A stretch of DNA of 64,000 nt from Listeria ilorinensis (GCF_913566895.1 NZ_CAJYCN010000009.1:1-64000), one strand, 5' to 3'. Positions 29,823 through 39,447 are shown, counted from the stretch's first letter. The notes: generated by a model not told the origin, from the sequence alone. Program-made: numbers and translations.

Positions 29823-29895
29823 CGGTTCCGACGGGATTTGAACCCGCGATCTCCTGCGTGACAGGCAGGCATGTTAACCCCTACACCACGGAACC
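29823..29895 (-). tRNA. tRNA-Asp (anticodon GTC)
   Basis: On the minus strand the 73-base gene has acceptor arms GGTTCCG and CGGAACC, a discriminator G, D-arm GTGTAGGGGTTAAC, anticodon loop CTGTCAC with GTC, and T-loop GTTCAAATC. CCA is not encoded. It stands alone between mtnE and the GH30 gene. Confidence 0.97.
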
Positions 29896-29928
29896 TTAAA
29901 GGGGTCTCCTTTACAAGAAACTATATCA

Positions 29929-29956
29929 AACAGCAGGGAGAATATCCCTCACTGTT
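29929..29956 (-). terminator. Hairpin behind the aminotransferase gene
   Basis: AACAG-AGGGA pairs with TCCCT-CTGTT around a 5-base loop. The T-run is weak, so this may stop or process the transcript between mtnE and the tRNA. Confidence 0.5.
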
Positions 29957-30008
29957 GTTTTCCTGAAAAAAGGCACTCCCTTATTAAAACATGAACATAT
30001 GAACTCAG

Positions 30009-31193
30009 TCAATAGTTTTTTATTGTTTTTTTGAAAAGGTCAAGCTGCCCTACTCTTAGAACGGCTTCCTGCAAGCGCGGCTCATCAATCAGAAGGCCCA
30101 CTCGAACATACCCCTCACCGCAAGCTCCGAAGCCACTACCATCCGCGACAGCCACACCCGCCTCGTTCAGCAGATGATCGGCAAACTCACTGCTAGTAAA
30201 GCCTTCTGGCACTTTCATCCATGCAAAAAATGAGCCTTTTGGCGCTATATATGGCCAGCCAATTTCGTCACAAGCGGTCAAAAAAGCATCCCGTCGACTC
30301 TGATAGCGAGCATTCAATTCTGCCACACAGTCCTGCGGTCCACTGATCGCTGCAATGGCTGCATCCTGAACGGCTGGGAAAAGGCTGACATACAGATGAT
30401 CTTGAATTAGATTGATCGCTTCAACAAGTTCCGCATTTCCAACAGCAAAGCCTACTCGCCAGCCGGCCATATTGTATGTTTTGCTGAGCGTGTAAAGCTC
30501 GATGCCGATTTCCTTAGCCCCTTTGGTTTGCAAAAAACTGCGCGGCTTTTTACCATCGAAGCCCAATGCGCCATATGCAAAATCATGCAGGACTGCGATA
30601 TCGTTTTGTTTAGCAAAGTCGACCGTTTCTTCAAAAAAGGCTTCTGTCGCCACAGCCCCTGTAGGGTTATTTGGATAATTCAGGTACATTAATTTAGCGG
30701 CAGCACGCGCCTCGGCAGAAACCGCCTGATAATTTGGTAAGAAGGCATTTTCTTCAAGCAGCGGCATCGTTTCAAACTGAACACCACCAAGCACAACGCC
30801 AGAAAGATAATCAGGATAGCCTGGATCCGGTAAAAGCATCGTGTCGCCTTCTTCAAGTACACACATCGGCAGTTCCACAAGGCCTGTTTTCGATCCGAAT
30901 AGGATTGCTACTTCTGTTTCGGGATCGATCACAACATTATATTCCCGTTGATAAAAGTCAGCCACAGCTTGCTTGAATGCAGGTTTACCGCGAAAAAGTG
31001 AATATTTATGATTCGCTGGTTCTGCCGCAGCAGTTTGAAGTGCTTCTATAATATGTGATGGTGTCGGCTGATCAGGATTTCCTTGCCCAAGATTGATGAC
31101 ATCCACACCCGCCGCGATTTTTGCATTGACTTTTTGGACAAGATTGGAGAAAAACTGTTCTGGAAGATTTTGAAGTTTGCTGGAGAGCTTCAA
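30009..31193 (-). CDS. mtnE: PLP-dependent class I/II aminotransferase, MtnE-like
   Basis: The start is a TTG at 31193 behind AAGTGGGTG; the usual family N-terminus KLSSKLQNLPEQFF begins there. The 394-residue protein has the fold-type-I motifs NLGQGNPDQPTP, LNYPNNPTGA and the PLP lysine in YTLSKTYNMAGWRVGF. In Bacillus the MtnE homologue converts 2-oxo-4-methylthiobutyrate to methionine in the methionine-salvage pathway. Here it is divergent from a SAM-riboswitch-controlled methionine-uptake operon that ends with an MtnU-like amidase, which supports this role over a general aspartate aminotransferase. The other salvage genes are not in the window. Confidence 0.8.
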   Translation of the reverse strand: MKLSSKLQNLPEQFFSNLVQKVNAKIAAGVDVINLGQGNPDQPTPSHIIEALQTAAAEPANHKYSLFRGKPAFKQAVADFYQREYNVVIDPETEVAILFGSKTGLVELPMCVLEEGDTMLLPDPGYPDYLSGVVLGGVQFETMPLLEENAFLPNYQAVSAEARAAAKLMYLNYPNNPTGAVATEAFFEETVDFAKQNDIAVLHDFAYGALGFDGKKPRSFLQTKGAKEIGIELYTLSKTYNMAGWRVGFAVGNAELVEAINLIQDHLYVSLFPAVQDAAIAAISGPQDCVAELNARYQSRRDAFLTACDEIGWPYIAPKGSFFAWMKVPEGFTSSEFADHLLNEAGVAVADGSGFGACGEGYVRVGLLIDEPRLQEAVLRVGQLDLFKKTIKNY

Positions 31194-31377
31194 ATCATTC
31201 ACCCACTTTCGATTAGTTTCATTGTTTTTCATATTACGGTTTTCAGCGAGTTTTGTCTAGTCACATAAAAAATATTTCTTTATAAGTAGAAATCAACAAA
31301 CGGGTCGAACAGGACAAGAAAAAGCCGATCTTTACTGGTGTTTTTAATGATCTTCATTCACTATTTTCAAAACGCCA

Positions 31378-31406
31378 TTGACATTTCTTCATTAAATCGG
31401 TATATT
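31378..31406 (+). promoter_or_regulatory. SigA-type promoter of the metQNI operon
   Basis: TTGACA (31378-31383) and TATATT (31401-31406) are separated by exactly 17 bases and lie 30 bases before the riboswitch. Confidence 0.8.
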
Positions 31407-31436
31407 TAAAGGCAACAGGTTTTTTAAAATTTCATT

Positions 31437-31555
31437 CTCTTATCAAGAGCGGCTGAGGGACTGGCCCGTCGACGCCCGGCAACCCAACTTTCCAATTATT
31501 TGGAGGTGAAGGTGCTAATTCCAGCAAAATGGGAAACCATTTTGACAGATAAGAG
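31437..31555 (+). ncRNA. SAM-I (S-box) riboswitch
   Basis: P1 arms CTCTTATC and GATAAGAG enclose the conserved S-box core: AGAGCGGCTGAGGGACTGGC, then GACGCCCGGCAACC and a later GGTGCTAATTCCAGC. It switches off the methionine-uptake operon when S-adenosylmethionine is plentiful. Confidence 0.96.
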
Positions 31556-31579
31556 GAGTCGGACATGTTCTTGAATTCC

Positions 31580-31610
31580 ACTTCTCTATTCTGAATAGGG
31601 AAGTTTTTTT
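31580..31610 (+). terminator. Expression-platform terminator of the SAM riboswitch
   Basis: ACTTCTCTATTC and GAATAGGGAAGT pair and are followed by seven T, 24 bases after the aptamer and before metQ. Confidence 0.9.
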
Positions 31611-31649
31611 ATTGCCTAATTTTTTTACCTAAAAGGGAGGAATTTTTTC

Positions 31650-32468
31650 ATGAAAAAAGTAACAAAAGGAATTTTTGCATTACTTGCTGGTGTGCTTGTA
31701 TTCGGTCTTGCAGCATGCGGCAGCAGTGACTCAAAAACACTGAGCACAGAGGAAATCACGATCGGCGTAACAGGAGGTCCGCATCAGCAAATCGCTGAAG
31801 AAGTGAAAAAACTGGCTGCAAAAGATGGTTTGACAATCAATGTTAAAACATTCGATGACTATAATACACCTAACACAGCGCTTAGTGATGGTGATTTGGA
31901 CGCCAATAATTACCAAACCATTCCTTTCCTTGAAGCGCAGGAAAAAGACAAAGGCTATGATTTTGATATTGCTTTTAAAACGGTAGCTTTTCCAATGGGT
32001 ATTTATTCTAACTCAATCAAAGACTTGAAGAATCTGAAAAAAGGTGACAAAATCGCAGTGCCGAATGATCCGTCTAATGAATACCGCGGCTTGAAACTTT
32101 TTGAAGATGCAGGTGTCATCAAACTGAAAGATGGTGTGGAAGAAAAAGCAACTAAAAATGATATTGCGGAAAATCCACTTGATCTGGAAGTGATCGAACT
32201 GGAAGCTTCTCAGATCCCTGCTCAATTGGACGAAGTGGCGGCTGCAGCCATCAATACCAACTTTGCAATGGGTGCTGGTTTATCCATCAATGAAGATTCT
32301 ATTTACCACGAACCAACAAAAGATAATCCCTATCCGAATGTCTTCGTTGTCCGTTCTGAAAATAAAGACGATGAAGTTGTGAAGACGCTCAAAAAATACT
32401 ACCATTCAGACGAAATCAAGCAGTTTATCGAAGACGAATTCAATGGGTCTGTCGTACCTGCATTTTAG
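31650..32468 (+). CDS. metQ: Methionine ABC transporter substrate-binding lipoprotein
   Basis: The 272-residue NlpA-family precursor has a lipoprotein signal peptide with C23 in the LAAC lipobox. Family motifs include TIGVTGGPHQQIAE, ANNYQTIPFLE, IAVPNDPSNEYRGLKL and NTNFAMGAGL. It binds D/L-methionine outside the membrane and delivers it to MetNI. The riboswitch directly upstream and the AAGGGAGGA Shine-Dalgarno leave no doubt about the start. In this operon metQ comes first. Confidence 0.95.
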   Translation: MKKVTKGIFALLAGVLVFGLAACGSSDSKTLSTEEITIGVTGGPHQQIAEEVKKLAAKDGLTINVKTFDDYNTPNTALSDGDLDANNYQTIPFLEAQEKDKGYDFDIAFKTVAFPMGIYSNSIKDLKNLKKGDKIAVPNDPSNEYRGLKLFEDAGVIKLKDGVEEKATKNDIAENPLDLEVIELEASQIPAQLDEVAAAAINTNFAMGAGLSINEDSIYHEPTKDNPYPNVFVVRSENKDDEVVKTLKKYYHSDEIKQFIEDEFNGSVVPAF

Positions 32469-32480
32469 GAGTTGTTTTAA

Positions 32481-33497
32481 GTGATTGAATTACATCAGGT
32501 TTCTAAAACTTTTAACGTTAATGGCCAATCGGTCGAAGCAGTCAAAAATGTTTCACTTCGGGTAAAAAAAGGAGAAATTTTTGGTATTGTTGGCTATAGT
32601 GGTGCCGGTAAAAGTACACTCGTTCGTTGCGTGAACTTTCTAGAACGTCCGACAAGCGGGGCTGTCAAGATTGCCGATCAGGATCTCGCTACACTTTCAG
32701 TCAAAGAGCTTCGGGAAGCGCGTCGCAAAATCGGCATGATCTTCCAAGGCTATAATTTGCTGAAGACAGCCACTGTTTATGATAATATTGCAATCCCGCT
32801 TCGTCTTGAAGGATTGTCTAAAGAAGTGATCCGTGCGCGTGCTGAAAAATATCTAGAAATCGTCGGTTTGACAGATAAAAAAGATAACTTCCCCGCTCAA
32901 CTTTCCGGTGGTCAGAAGCAACGTGTCGCAATCGCCCGGGCACTTGCGCATGAACCGGAGATTTTACTGAGTGATGAGGCAACAAGTGCACTCGACCCTG
33001 AAACAACTGAAGCAATTCTGAACCTGCTTTTGAAAATTAATAAAGAACTGGGTATTACGATCTTCTTGATTACGCATGAGCTTGATGTGATTCAACGCAT
33101 TTGTGACCGAGTCGCGGTCATGGAAAATGGTCAAATCGTCGAAGAAGGTTCCGTATTGGAAGTCTTTACTCATCCTGAACATCCCACGACAAAACGTTTT
33201 GTCGGTTCAGAAGCAAGTTACGATATTCCAAAGGATGTGCTGGAAAAATACCGCTCAACCGGGAAACTCGTTTCGCTTCATTTTATTGGTGAGGGATCTG
33301 ATGAACCTGCTTTGGCGCTCGTTTCTCGAAAATTCGACGTGTTGCCAAGCATTCTGGCTGGCGGAATCGATCACTTAAAAAATGATACGCTTGGAAAATT
33401 GTTGGTTCATTTAAAAGGAGACGAAGCGGAATATGAAAAAGCGATTGCCTATCTGCGTTCTGAAGGGGTCGTGGTTGAGGAGGTGCAGCACGCATGA
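32481..33497 (+). CDS. metN: Methionine ABC transporter ATP-binding protein
   Basis: The GTG start follows TAGGAG. The 338-residue protein has Walker A GYSGAGKST, signature LSGGQKQR, Walker B ILLSDEATSALD and switch ITHEL. A C-terminal NIL regulatory domain (about 265-335) binds methionine and provides transinhibition. It overlaps metI by 4 bases. Confidence 0.96.
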   Translation: MIELHQVSKTFNVNGQSVEAVKNVSLRVKKGEIFGIVGYSGAGKSTLVRCVNFLERPTSGAVKIADQDLATLSVKELREARRKIGMIFQGYNLLKTATVYDNIAIPLRLEGLSKEVIRARAEKYLEIVGLTDKKDNFPAQLSGGQKQRVAIARALAHEPEILLSDEATSALDPETTEAILNLLLKINKELGITIFLITHELDVIQRICDRVAVMENGQIVEEGSVLEVFTHPEHPTTKRFVGSEASYDIPKDVLEKYRSTGKLVSLHFIGEGSDEPALALVSRKFDVLPSILAGGIDHLKNDTLGKLLVHLKGDEAEYEKAIAYLRSEGVVVEEVQHA

Positions 33498-34156
33498 ATG
33501 AATTTGTTGTAGAATGGGGCCCCGTCATCTGGCAAGGCTTCCTCGAAACACTTGAAATGACCAGCATCACTCTTGTTATTGCCATCATTATCGGACTGCC
33601 ACTTGGCATTCTTTTAGTGCTGACTCGCCAAGGCGGCCAAGCTGAAAATAAGCTGATCTATACGATCTCCAACTGGGTGATCAATATTCTCCGGTCACTG
33701 CCGTTCATTATTCTCTTATTCTTACTGCTACCGTTTACGCGTTTAGTTGTCGGAACGTCCATTGGTGTAAAAGGAGTTATCCTACCACTCGTTGTTTTCA
33801 CAGCGCCTTATATCGCACGACTAATGGAGTCAGCGCTACTTGAAGTAGACCGCGGTGTAATCGAAGCCTATCAGTCAATGGGTGTTTCTACGTTTAAAAT
33901 CATCTTCTTTGTCGTTGTTCGGGAAGCCCGATCTGGTATTGTTCTCGGCTTAACGATTGCTACGATCGGTTTGATCGGGGCTACGGCGATGGCTGGGCTA
34001 GTCGGTGCCGGCGGACTCGGAACAATTGCTTATCAATATGGCTTCTTGCGATTTGAACCGGCGGTCATGTACACCACCATCATCGTCCTGATTATTATGG
34101 TTCAACTTCTGCAATCTTTGGGTAATTACTTAGCAAGACGCCTAAAAAAAGATTGA
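33494..34156 (+). CDS. metI: Methionine ABC transporter permease
   Basis: The 220-residue protein has five to six membrane segments and the permease EAA-like loop (EAYQSMGVSTFKIIFFVV). The end of the family pattern (GATAMAGLVGAGGLGTIAYQYGF) is clear. It forms the channel of MetNIQ and is translationally coupled to metN (ATGA overlap). Confidence 0.96.
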   Translation: MNEFVVEWGPVIWQGFLETLEMTSITLVIAIIIGLPLGILLVLTRQGGQAENKLIYTISNWVINILRSLPFIILLFLLLPFTRLVVGTSIGVKGVILPLVVFTAPYIARLMESALLEVDRGVIEAYQSMGVSTFKIIFFVVVREARSGIVLGLTIATIGLIGATAMAGLVGAGGLGTIAYQYGFLRFEPAVMYTTIIVLIIMVQLLQSLGNYLARRLKKD

Positions 34157-34177
34157 CGGAACTGGAGGATTCTTATC

Positions 34178-34957
34178 ATGTGGAAAATCGCTTTATGCCA
34201 AACGGATGTTATTTTTCGGCATCCCAAAATAAATTTTGATCGAATCGAACAAGCGATTATCGAAGCAGCTGAAAACCAAGCGGATGTGATCATTTTTCCA
34301 GAGATGTGGAATACAGGCTACTGCTTAGATGAGCTGCTGGAATTCGCGGATATAAATGGAGAGAAAACAAAAAACTTTTTAAGTTATTATGCGAAAAAAT
34401 ATCATTTGAATATCATTGGCGGATCTGTCGCCGTGCACTTGGAAGATTCTTTTGCAAATATCATGTACGGCTTCGATGAAAATGGCGATCTGATTTCTTC
34501 TTATAAAAAAGTTCACCCATTTCAGCTAATGGATGAGCATCTTTATTTAGAAGCTGGTTCTGATACCAATTTGTTCCGTATCAAAGATGTTCCGGCTGCC
34601 GGCTTCATTTGTTATGATATCCGCTTTCCTGAGTGGTTGCGGAAGCACAGTGCGCTTGGTGCCGAAGTATTGTTCGTTTCGGCTGAGTGGCCTGAACCGC
34701 GCATTGACCAATGGGAAAAATTACTGGTCGCCCGTGCTATTGAAAATCAGGCATTCGTTGTGGCCGTCAATCGTGTCGGCAATGACCCAGCCAATCATTT
34801 TAACGGTCATTCCCTTGTGATCGACCCGCATGGTGAAATCATTTTGCATGCTGGTGAGCAGGAAGGTAATTTTTACACCACGATCAATTTAGAGGAAGTA
34901 AAAACTGTTCGCGAATCGATGCCGCTCTTTGCTGATCGACGTCCTGAATTGTATTAA
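34178..34957 (+). CDS. mtnU: Carbon-nitrogen hydrolase (omega-amidase, MtnU-like)
   Basis: The 259-residue nitrilase-superfamily protein has the catalytic triad: Glu42 in IIFPEMWNTGY, Lys near 111 in SYKKVHPF and Cys near 144 in GFICYDIRFPEW. Such enzymes hydrolyse 2-oxoglutaramate-type omega-amides produced when MtnE uses glutamine as amino donor. Its place as last gene of the SAM-riboswitch-controlled metQNI operon, opposite an MtnE-like gene, supports a methionine-salvage role. Confidence 0.85.
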   Translation: MWKIALCQTDVIFRHPKINFDRIEQAIIEAAENQADVIIFPEMWNTGYCLDELLEFADINGEKTKNFLSYYAKKYHLNIIGGSVAVHLEDSFANIMYGFDENGDLISSYKKVHPFQLMDEHLYLEAGSDTNLFRIKDVPAAGFICYDIRFPEWLRKHSALGAEVLFVSAEWPEPRIDQWEKLLVARAIENQAFVVAVNRVGNDPANHFNGHSLVIDPHGEIILHAGEQEGNFYTTINLEEVKTVRESMPLFADRRPELY

Positions 34958-35100
34958 ACTTTCCTAAAAGTGAACTTATACTTTTCTTTCTGTTTTTCTC
35001 TTGATATTTTCATCATTTCTATGGAGGTTTCTCATTTAAACTTGCGATAATAAAAGCAATCACAAACGAGACAATTGAATTTCCCCGATTCAGTTGTTTC

Positions 35101-35121
35101 ACGGGACTCCTCCCCGTTTTA
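35101..35121 (+). terminator. Weak terminator of the metQNI-mtnU operon
   Basis: ACGGG and CCCGT pair and are followed by TTTATATA; the stem is short. A further hairpin, with imperfect arms CAATTGAAT and ATTCAGTTG, lies just upstream (about 35073-35097). Confidence 0.45.
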
Positions 35122-35141
35122 TATATATCCTTGTTCCTAAT

Positions 35142-35170
35142 AAAACGACTCGAATCGATCGAGTCGTTTT
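35142..35170. terminator. Bidirectional terminator between mtnU and nrdG
   Basis: AAAACGACTCGA and TCGAGTCGTTTT form a perfect 12-bp stem between convergent genes. Confidence 0.9.
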
Positions 35171-35215
35171 ATTGTGTCTATTCATAAAAAAGAAGCAGCG
35201 TTCTTCACTGCTTCC

Positions 35216-35767
35216 TTACTCCATATATAAAACAACTTTCCCGCAAGAAAGCGACTTTTTCACATCAATAATCCGCTGATTGCTTGAACCACGGAAAGCC
35301 AGTTTCGGGTCAAATAGCTCCTGCATAAAGCGACCGTCAACCAGGACATCAATCTGTTGTAACAGTTCTAATTTATCATCCGTTTCCTGCATCATTTCTT
35401 CCCATGTGTAACCAGTCCACGACCAAATATCTTTTGTATCACCATATACCTCGCGTAGCTTTCTAACAACTGTAAGACAAGTTCCCGTATTAAGAAACGG
35501 TTCTCCGCCAAGTAGCGTCAACCCCTGTACGCTTTCATGACCAATATCTGCCACAATTTGATCGAGCAGTTCATCTGTAAAAGGTCTACCATATTTAAAA
35601 TTTTGCGCCACCTTATTATAGCAGCCCTCACAATGAAAAGGACAGCCAGATACATACAAGCTGCATCTGACCCCCTCTCCGTCGACAAAATTAAAGGCCT
35701 TATAGTCCGCGATGTAGCCACGCGAAAGTTCCTCCGATCGCCATTCTTTTGGGTCAGGATTATTCAT
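35216..35767 (-). CDS. nrdG: Anaerobic ribonucleotide reductase activating enzyme
   Basis: The 183-residue radical-SAM protein carries the CX3CX2C iron-sulfur motif (CPFHCEGCYN) and LLGGEPFLN. It generates the glycyl radical of NrdD. The start MNNPDPKEW overlaps the nrdD stop by 8 bases, the standard coupling; longer in-frame starts lie inside nrdD and are unlikely. Confidence 0.95.
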   Translation of the reverse strand: MNNPDPKEWRSEELSRGYIADYKAFNFVDGEGVRCSLYVSGCPFHCEGCYNKVAQNFKYGRPFTDELLDQIVADIGHESVQGLTLLGGEPFLNTGTCLTVVRKLREVYGDTKDIWSWTGYTWEEMMQETDDKLELLQQIDVLVDGRFMQELFDPKLAFRGSSNQRIIDVKKSLSCGKVVLYME

Positions 35768-37910
35768 TGCCAAGCTCCATATGTTTGACACGATTCGAGA
35801 TTTCGACGTGACGACCATGTACCATCGGACGCTTCATTGGATTGCCCAGATAGCCGCAAGTTCGCTTGACAACATCAGCTTTTTCCGGATCTGTGTTGCC
35901 ACAACTTGGGCACTTGAAGCCATCTTCTGTTGGTGCGAATTCACCTTCAAAACCACATTCATAACACTTGTCAATTGGTGTGTTTGTTCCAAGGTAAGCA
36001 ACACGATCATACGAGTAGTCCCATACAGCTTCCAGCGCTTTCGTATTGTGGTCGAGTTTTGGATATTCACAATAATGGATAAAGCCACCAGAGCAGTATT
36101 CAGGATATTCTTTTTCAAAATCTATTTTTTCAAACGGTGTGATTTTTTTCCGAACATCGAAGTGGAAGGAATTTTGATAGTAATCTTTATCCGTGATATC
36201 TTTAATCACACCGAATTTTTCTTTATCCAAACGATTGAAACGGTCTGTCAGGCTTTCACTCGGTGTCGAGTACACACTGAACCAATAGCCATACTCCGCC
36301 TTCCATTCATCTGCATAGCGTTTCAGTTCTTTCACGATTTCAAGCGTGAATTCTTTTGCTTCCGGATTTGTTTCCCATTCTCCACCGTAAAAAACTGTTG
36401 CCGCTTCATAAAGTCCGATATAACCGATGGAAACAGTCGAGCGTTCTTTATTGAACAACTGATCCACATTGTCCCCATCATTCAAACGTTTGCCAAATGC
36501 CCCATATTTATAAAGGATCGGCGCATTTTCAGGTCGCGCTTGACGAACGCGATTCACACGGAAGAGCAGCGCATCTTTGATTGTTTGCAGACGTTCGTGG
36601 AAAATTTCCCAGAATTTATCCATGTTGCCACCACTTTGGATCGCTACGCGCGGGATGTTTAATGTGACAACCCCTAAGTTATTCCGACCGGCATTGACAA
36701 AATTCCCATTCTCATCTTTCCAAGCCGGCAAGAATGAACGACAGCCCATCGGTACTTTAAAGTCTCCTGTTAGTCGAACAAGTGTGTCATAATTCAACAC
36801 ATCCGGATACATACGTTTTGCCGAGCATTTGAGCGCCAGCTGTTTGATATCGTAGTTGGGATCAGTGGCTTCCAGATTCGTTCCTTTTTTAATGGAAAAA
36901 ACGAGTTTTGGAAAGATTGCTGTATGTTTATCCTTTCCTACTCCGCCAAGTCGAACATTTAAAATCGCTTTTTGAATCTCACGGGCAAACCAGTCTTCAC
37001 CTAGTCCAAAACCTAGTGTTACAAAAGGTGTTTGACCATTACTTGTATAAAGCGTATTGATTTCATATTCTAAGCTTTGCATAGCATCATAAATATCTTT
37101 GCGCGTTTTCGTTTGCACGTATTCTTCGCGTTTTTCAGGTGTAACCCATTCAGCAGCCTCTTGTTCATGTTTTGCGTAATTACGTTTTGCATAAGCTGAC
37201 AAAATTTCGTCAATCCGGTCCACAGAACAGCCCCCATACTGGGAACTAGCCACATTGGCAATGATTTGGGCGATTTGAGCGGTTGCTGTTTGGATCGATT
37301 TTGGACTTTCCACATTAGCATTTCCGATCGTAAAACCTTTTTCAAGCATACCCTTGATATCAATCAGGCAGCAGTTAGTCATAGCATGGTACGGACTATA
37401 ATCCAGATCGTGGAAATGAATATCACCTTTTAAATGAGCGTTTGCCACATGTTTTGGCAGCATATATTTAAGCGCATAGCTTTTTGCTACAGCTCCAGCG
37501 GTCAAGTCACGCTGTGTGTTAAAAACGGTCGCATCTTTATTGGCATTCTCGTTGACAACTGTTTCGTCTTTTTCGAGGAGTTTTTGAACACTTTTGGTCA
37601 TATCCGTCATGTTATCCCGGATCTGGTCGCGGTCGTGACGATATTCTATGTAACTTCTTGCAACATCGGGATATTTGGACTTCATGAGCTCATTTTCCGC
37701 ACAATGCTGAATTTCATCGATCGTTAACTCTGCTTTGCTTGGCAAGGCGTTCACAATCGTAATAATGATATTATCTAGGAAATCTTCATCTTCTAATTGG
37801 ATACTTGCCATGGAAGCTTCGACGGCATTGCGAATCTTGATTAAATCAAAGCTGGCTTTCCTTCCGTCCCTTTTGATGACTACTTGTTCTTCTGTTTGTT
37901 CCATATACAT
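35760..37910 (-). CDS. nrdD: Anaerobic ribonucleoside-triphosphate reductase
   Basis: The 716-residue protein has an N-terminal ATP-cone (IKRDGRKASFDLIKIRNAVEAS), the reductase barrel, a C-terminal zinc site (CYECGFEGEF, CPSCGNTDP) and the glycyl-radical motif RTCGYLGNP near 685. It makes deoxynucleotides without oxygen, activated by NrdG. Length and motif order are normal. Two NrdR boxes lie upstream. Confidence 0.97.
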   Translation of the reverse strand: MYMEQTEEQVVIKRDGRKASFDLIKIRNAVEASMASIQLEDEDFLDNIIITIVNALPSKAELTIDEIQHCAENELMKSKYPDVARSYIEYRHDRDQIRDNMTDMTKSVQKLLEKDETVVNENANKDATVFNTQRDLTAGAVAKSYALKYMLPKHVANAHLKGDIHFHDLDYSPYHAMTNCCLIDIKGMLEKGFTIGNANVESPKSIQTATAQIAQIIANVASSQYGGCSVDRIDEILSAYAKRNYAKHEQEAAEWVTPEKREEYVQTKTRKDIYDAMQSLEYEINTLYTSNGQTPFVTLGFGLGEDWFAREIQKAILNVRLGGVGKDKHTAIFPKLVFSIKKGTNLEATDPNYDIKQLALKCSAKRMYPDVLNYDTLVRLTGDFKVPMGCRSFLPAWKDENGNFVNAGRNNLGVVTLNIPRVAIQSGGNMDKFWEIFHERLQTIKDALLFRVNRVRQARPENAPILYKYGAFGKRLNDGDNVDQLFNKERSTVSIGYIGLYEAATVFYGGEWETNPEAKEFTLEIVKELKRYADEWKAEYGYWFSVYSTPSESLTDRFNRLDKEKFGVIKDITDKDYYQNSFHFDVRKKITPFEKIDFEKEYPEYCSGGFIHYCEYPKLDHNTKALEAVWDYSYDRVAYLGTNTPIDKCYECGFEGEFAPTEDGFKCPSCGNTDPEKADVVKRTCGYLGNPMKRPMVHGRHVEISNRVKHMELGNE

Positions 37911-37930
37911 TCGTACTATCCCCTCTCAAA

Positions 37931-37978
37931 CAACTATATGTTGTGTTCGCTTAATTATAATAGCACAATATAGAGTTG
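37931..37978 (-). promoter_or_regulatory. Two NrdR boxes in the nrdD promoter
   Basis: Two 16-base sites at 37931-37946 and 37963-37978 match the pattern acaCwAtATaTwGtgt well. They are 32 bases apart, about three helical turns, which is the known geometry for NrdR repression. A minus-strand TATAAT lies between them. Confidence 0.85.
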
Positions 37979-38301
37979 TTTTACAGTCATAGTCTGATAT
38001 CCAGCTAAAAATAGGGCTAAAGTTCTCTTCTTCACATGAAGGATTTCACAAAAACGCCTATTATCAACGGATAGTTTTTTTCAAATTAAGGTCTTTCGTC
38101 ACTTTACAAAAAGCGAATGATTTGCTAACCAAAAATCGCTTATTTTTCTTTATTAAAAGTACTTTTTAATGATTGTAAATAAGGACATTCCGACAAGGTG
38201 CCTAATGAAAGTCGATTTTCTTTGTGCAAATTGCCATAGTCTTTGTAAAGCGATTTCATTTACAATAAGGCTATCAATTTAAACGAAAGAGGCGAAAGAA
38301 A
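37979..38301. other. Intergenic region between nrdD and the ugpC/msmX-like gene
   Basis: AT-rich divergent region. Apart from the start-proximal AGAGG before the plus-strand gene, no further site or gene was recognised. Confidence 0.5.
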
Positions 38302-39402
38302 TTGGCACAACTTTCTTTGCAACATATTTATAAAATCTATGATAATAAAGTAACTGCGGTTACAGACTTCAACTTGGAAATCGACGACAAGGAATTTATC
38401 GTGTTTGTTGGTCCATCTGGTTGTGGTAAATCGACAACTCTTCGGATGATCGCAGGTCTGGAAGAAATTTCAAAAGGTGAACTTTCGATCGACGGTAAAG
38501 TCATGAATAATGTGGCACCAAAAGATCGGGATATCGCGATGGTTTTCCAAAACTATGCCCTTTATCCACATATGACGGTTTATGATAATATGGCATTTGG
38601 TCTAAAACTTCGTAAAATGCCGAAAGAAGATATCAAAAAACGTGTGGAACATGCAGCCAATATCCTTGGTTTGACTGAATACTTAAAACGTAAACCGAGC
38701 GCTTTATCTGGTGGTCAGCGTCAACGTGTAGCACTTGGGCGTGCAATCGTTCGTGATGCCAAAGTCTTTCTGATGGACGAACCACTTTCCAACTTGGATG
38801 CCAAATTACGTGTTCAAATGCGTGCTGAAATTACCAAACTGCATCAACAATTGAATACCACAATGATTTATGTAACCCATGACCAAACAGAAGCAATGAC
38901 GATGGCTACTCGGATCGTTATCATGAAAGATGGTGTCATTCAACAAGTAGGAACACCAAAAGATGTCTATGATCACCCAGTGAATATGTTCGTCGCAGGC
39001 TTTATTGGAAGCCCGGCAATGAACTTCTTTAAAGGCCGCTTGGAAAATGGTCAATTCGTGGCAACTGATTTCAGTATCGCCGTTCCAGAAGGTCAACTAA
39101 AAATCTTGAAAGAAAAAGGTTATGAAGGAAAAGATATCACTTTTGGTATCCGTCCAGAAGATATTCACGACGAACCTATCGTAATTGAAGCAAATCCTGG
39201 CTATACCTTCAAAGCTAAAACAATCGTGGCTGAACTTACAGGGGCAGAATTCATGCTTCACAGCGTAGTCGGCACAGATGAATTCGTTGCACGTGTCGAT
39301 TCCCGCTCGAACCACGAACCAAACGAAGTGCTTACTCTAGCCTTCGAAATGTCCAAGGCACACTTCTTTGATCCAGAAACAGAAGAAGCTTTGACTGAAT
39401 AA
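38302..39402 (+). CDS. msmX: Multi-sugar ABC transporter ATP-binding protein (UgpC/MsmX-like)
   Basis: The 366-residue protein starts with TTG (AGAGG ten bases upstream). The CUT1-type ATPase motifs are Walker [10 protein letters not shown], signature LSGGQRQR, Walker [13 protein letters not shown] and switch VTHD; a C-terminal TOBE/OB domain follows ([12 protein letters not shown]). Such ATPases energise several sugar importers encoded elsewhere, which fits its solitary position. UgpC, MalK and MsmK cannot be separated by sequence alone. Confidence 0.92.
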   Translation: MAQLSLQHIYKIYDNKVTAVTDFNLEIDDKEFIVFVGPSGCGKSTTLRMIAGLEEISKGELSIDGKVMNNVAPKDRDIAMVFQNYALYPHMTVYDNMAFGLKLRKMPKEDIKKRVEHAANILGLTEYLKRKPSALSGGQRQRVALGRAIVRDAKVFLMDEPLSNLDAKLRVQMRAEITKLHQQLNTTMIYVTHDQTEAMTMATRIVIMKDGVIQQVGTPKDVYDHPVNMFVAGFIGSPAMNFFKGRLENGQFVATDFSIAVPEGQLKILKEKGYEGKDITFGIRPEDIHDEPIVIEANPGYTFKAKTIVAELTGAEFMLHSVVGTDEFVARVDSRSNHEPNEVLTLAFEMSKAHFFDPETEEALTE

Positions 39403-39420
39403 GCGTACCTCCCACTTTTG

Positions 39421-39447
39421 CCCGTCCTGAATTTCAGGGCGGGTTTT
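39421..39447 (+). terminator. Terminator of the msmX-like gene
   Basis: CCCGTCCTGA and TCAGGGCGGG pair with one G-T, followed by TTTTAAAA. Confidence 0.8.
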
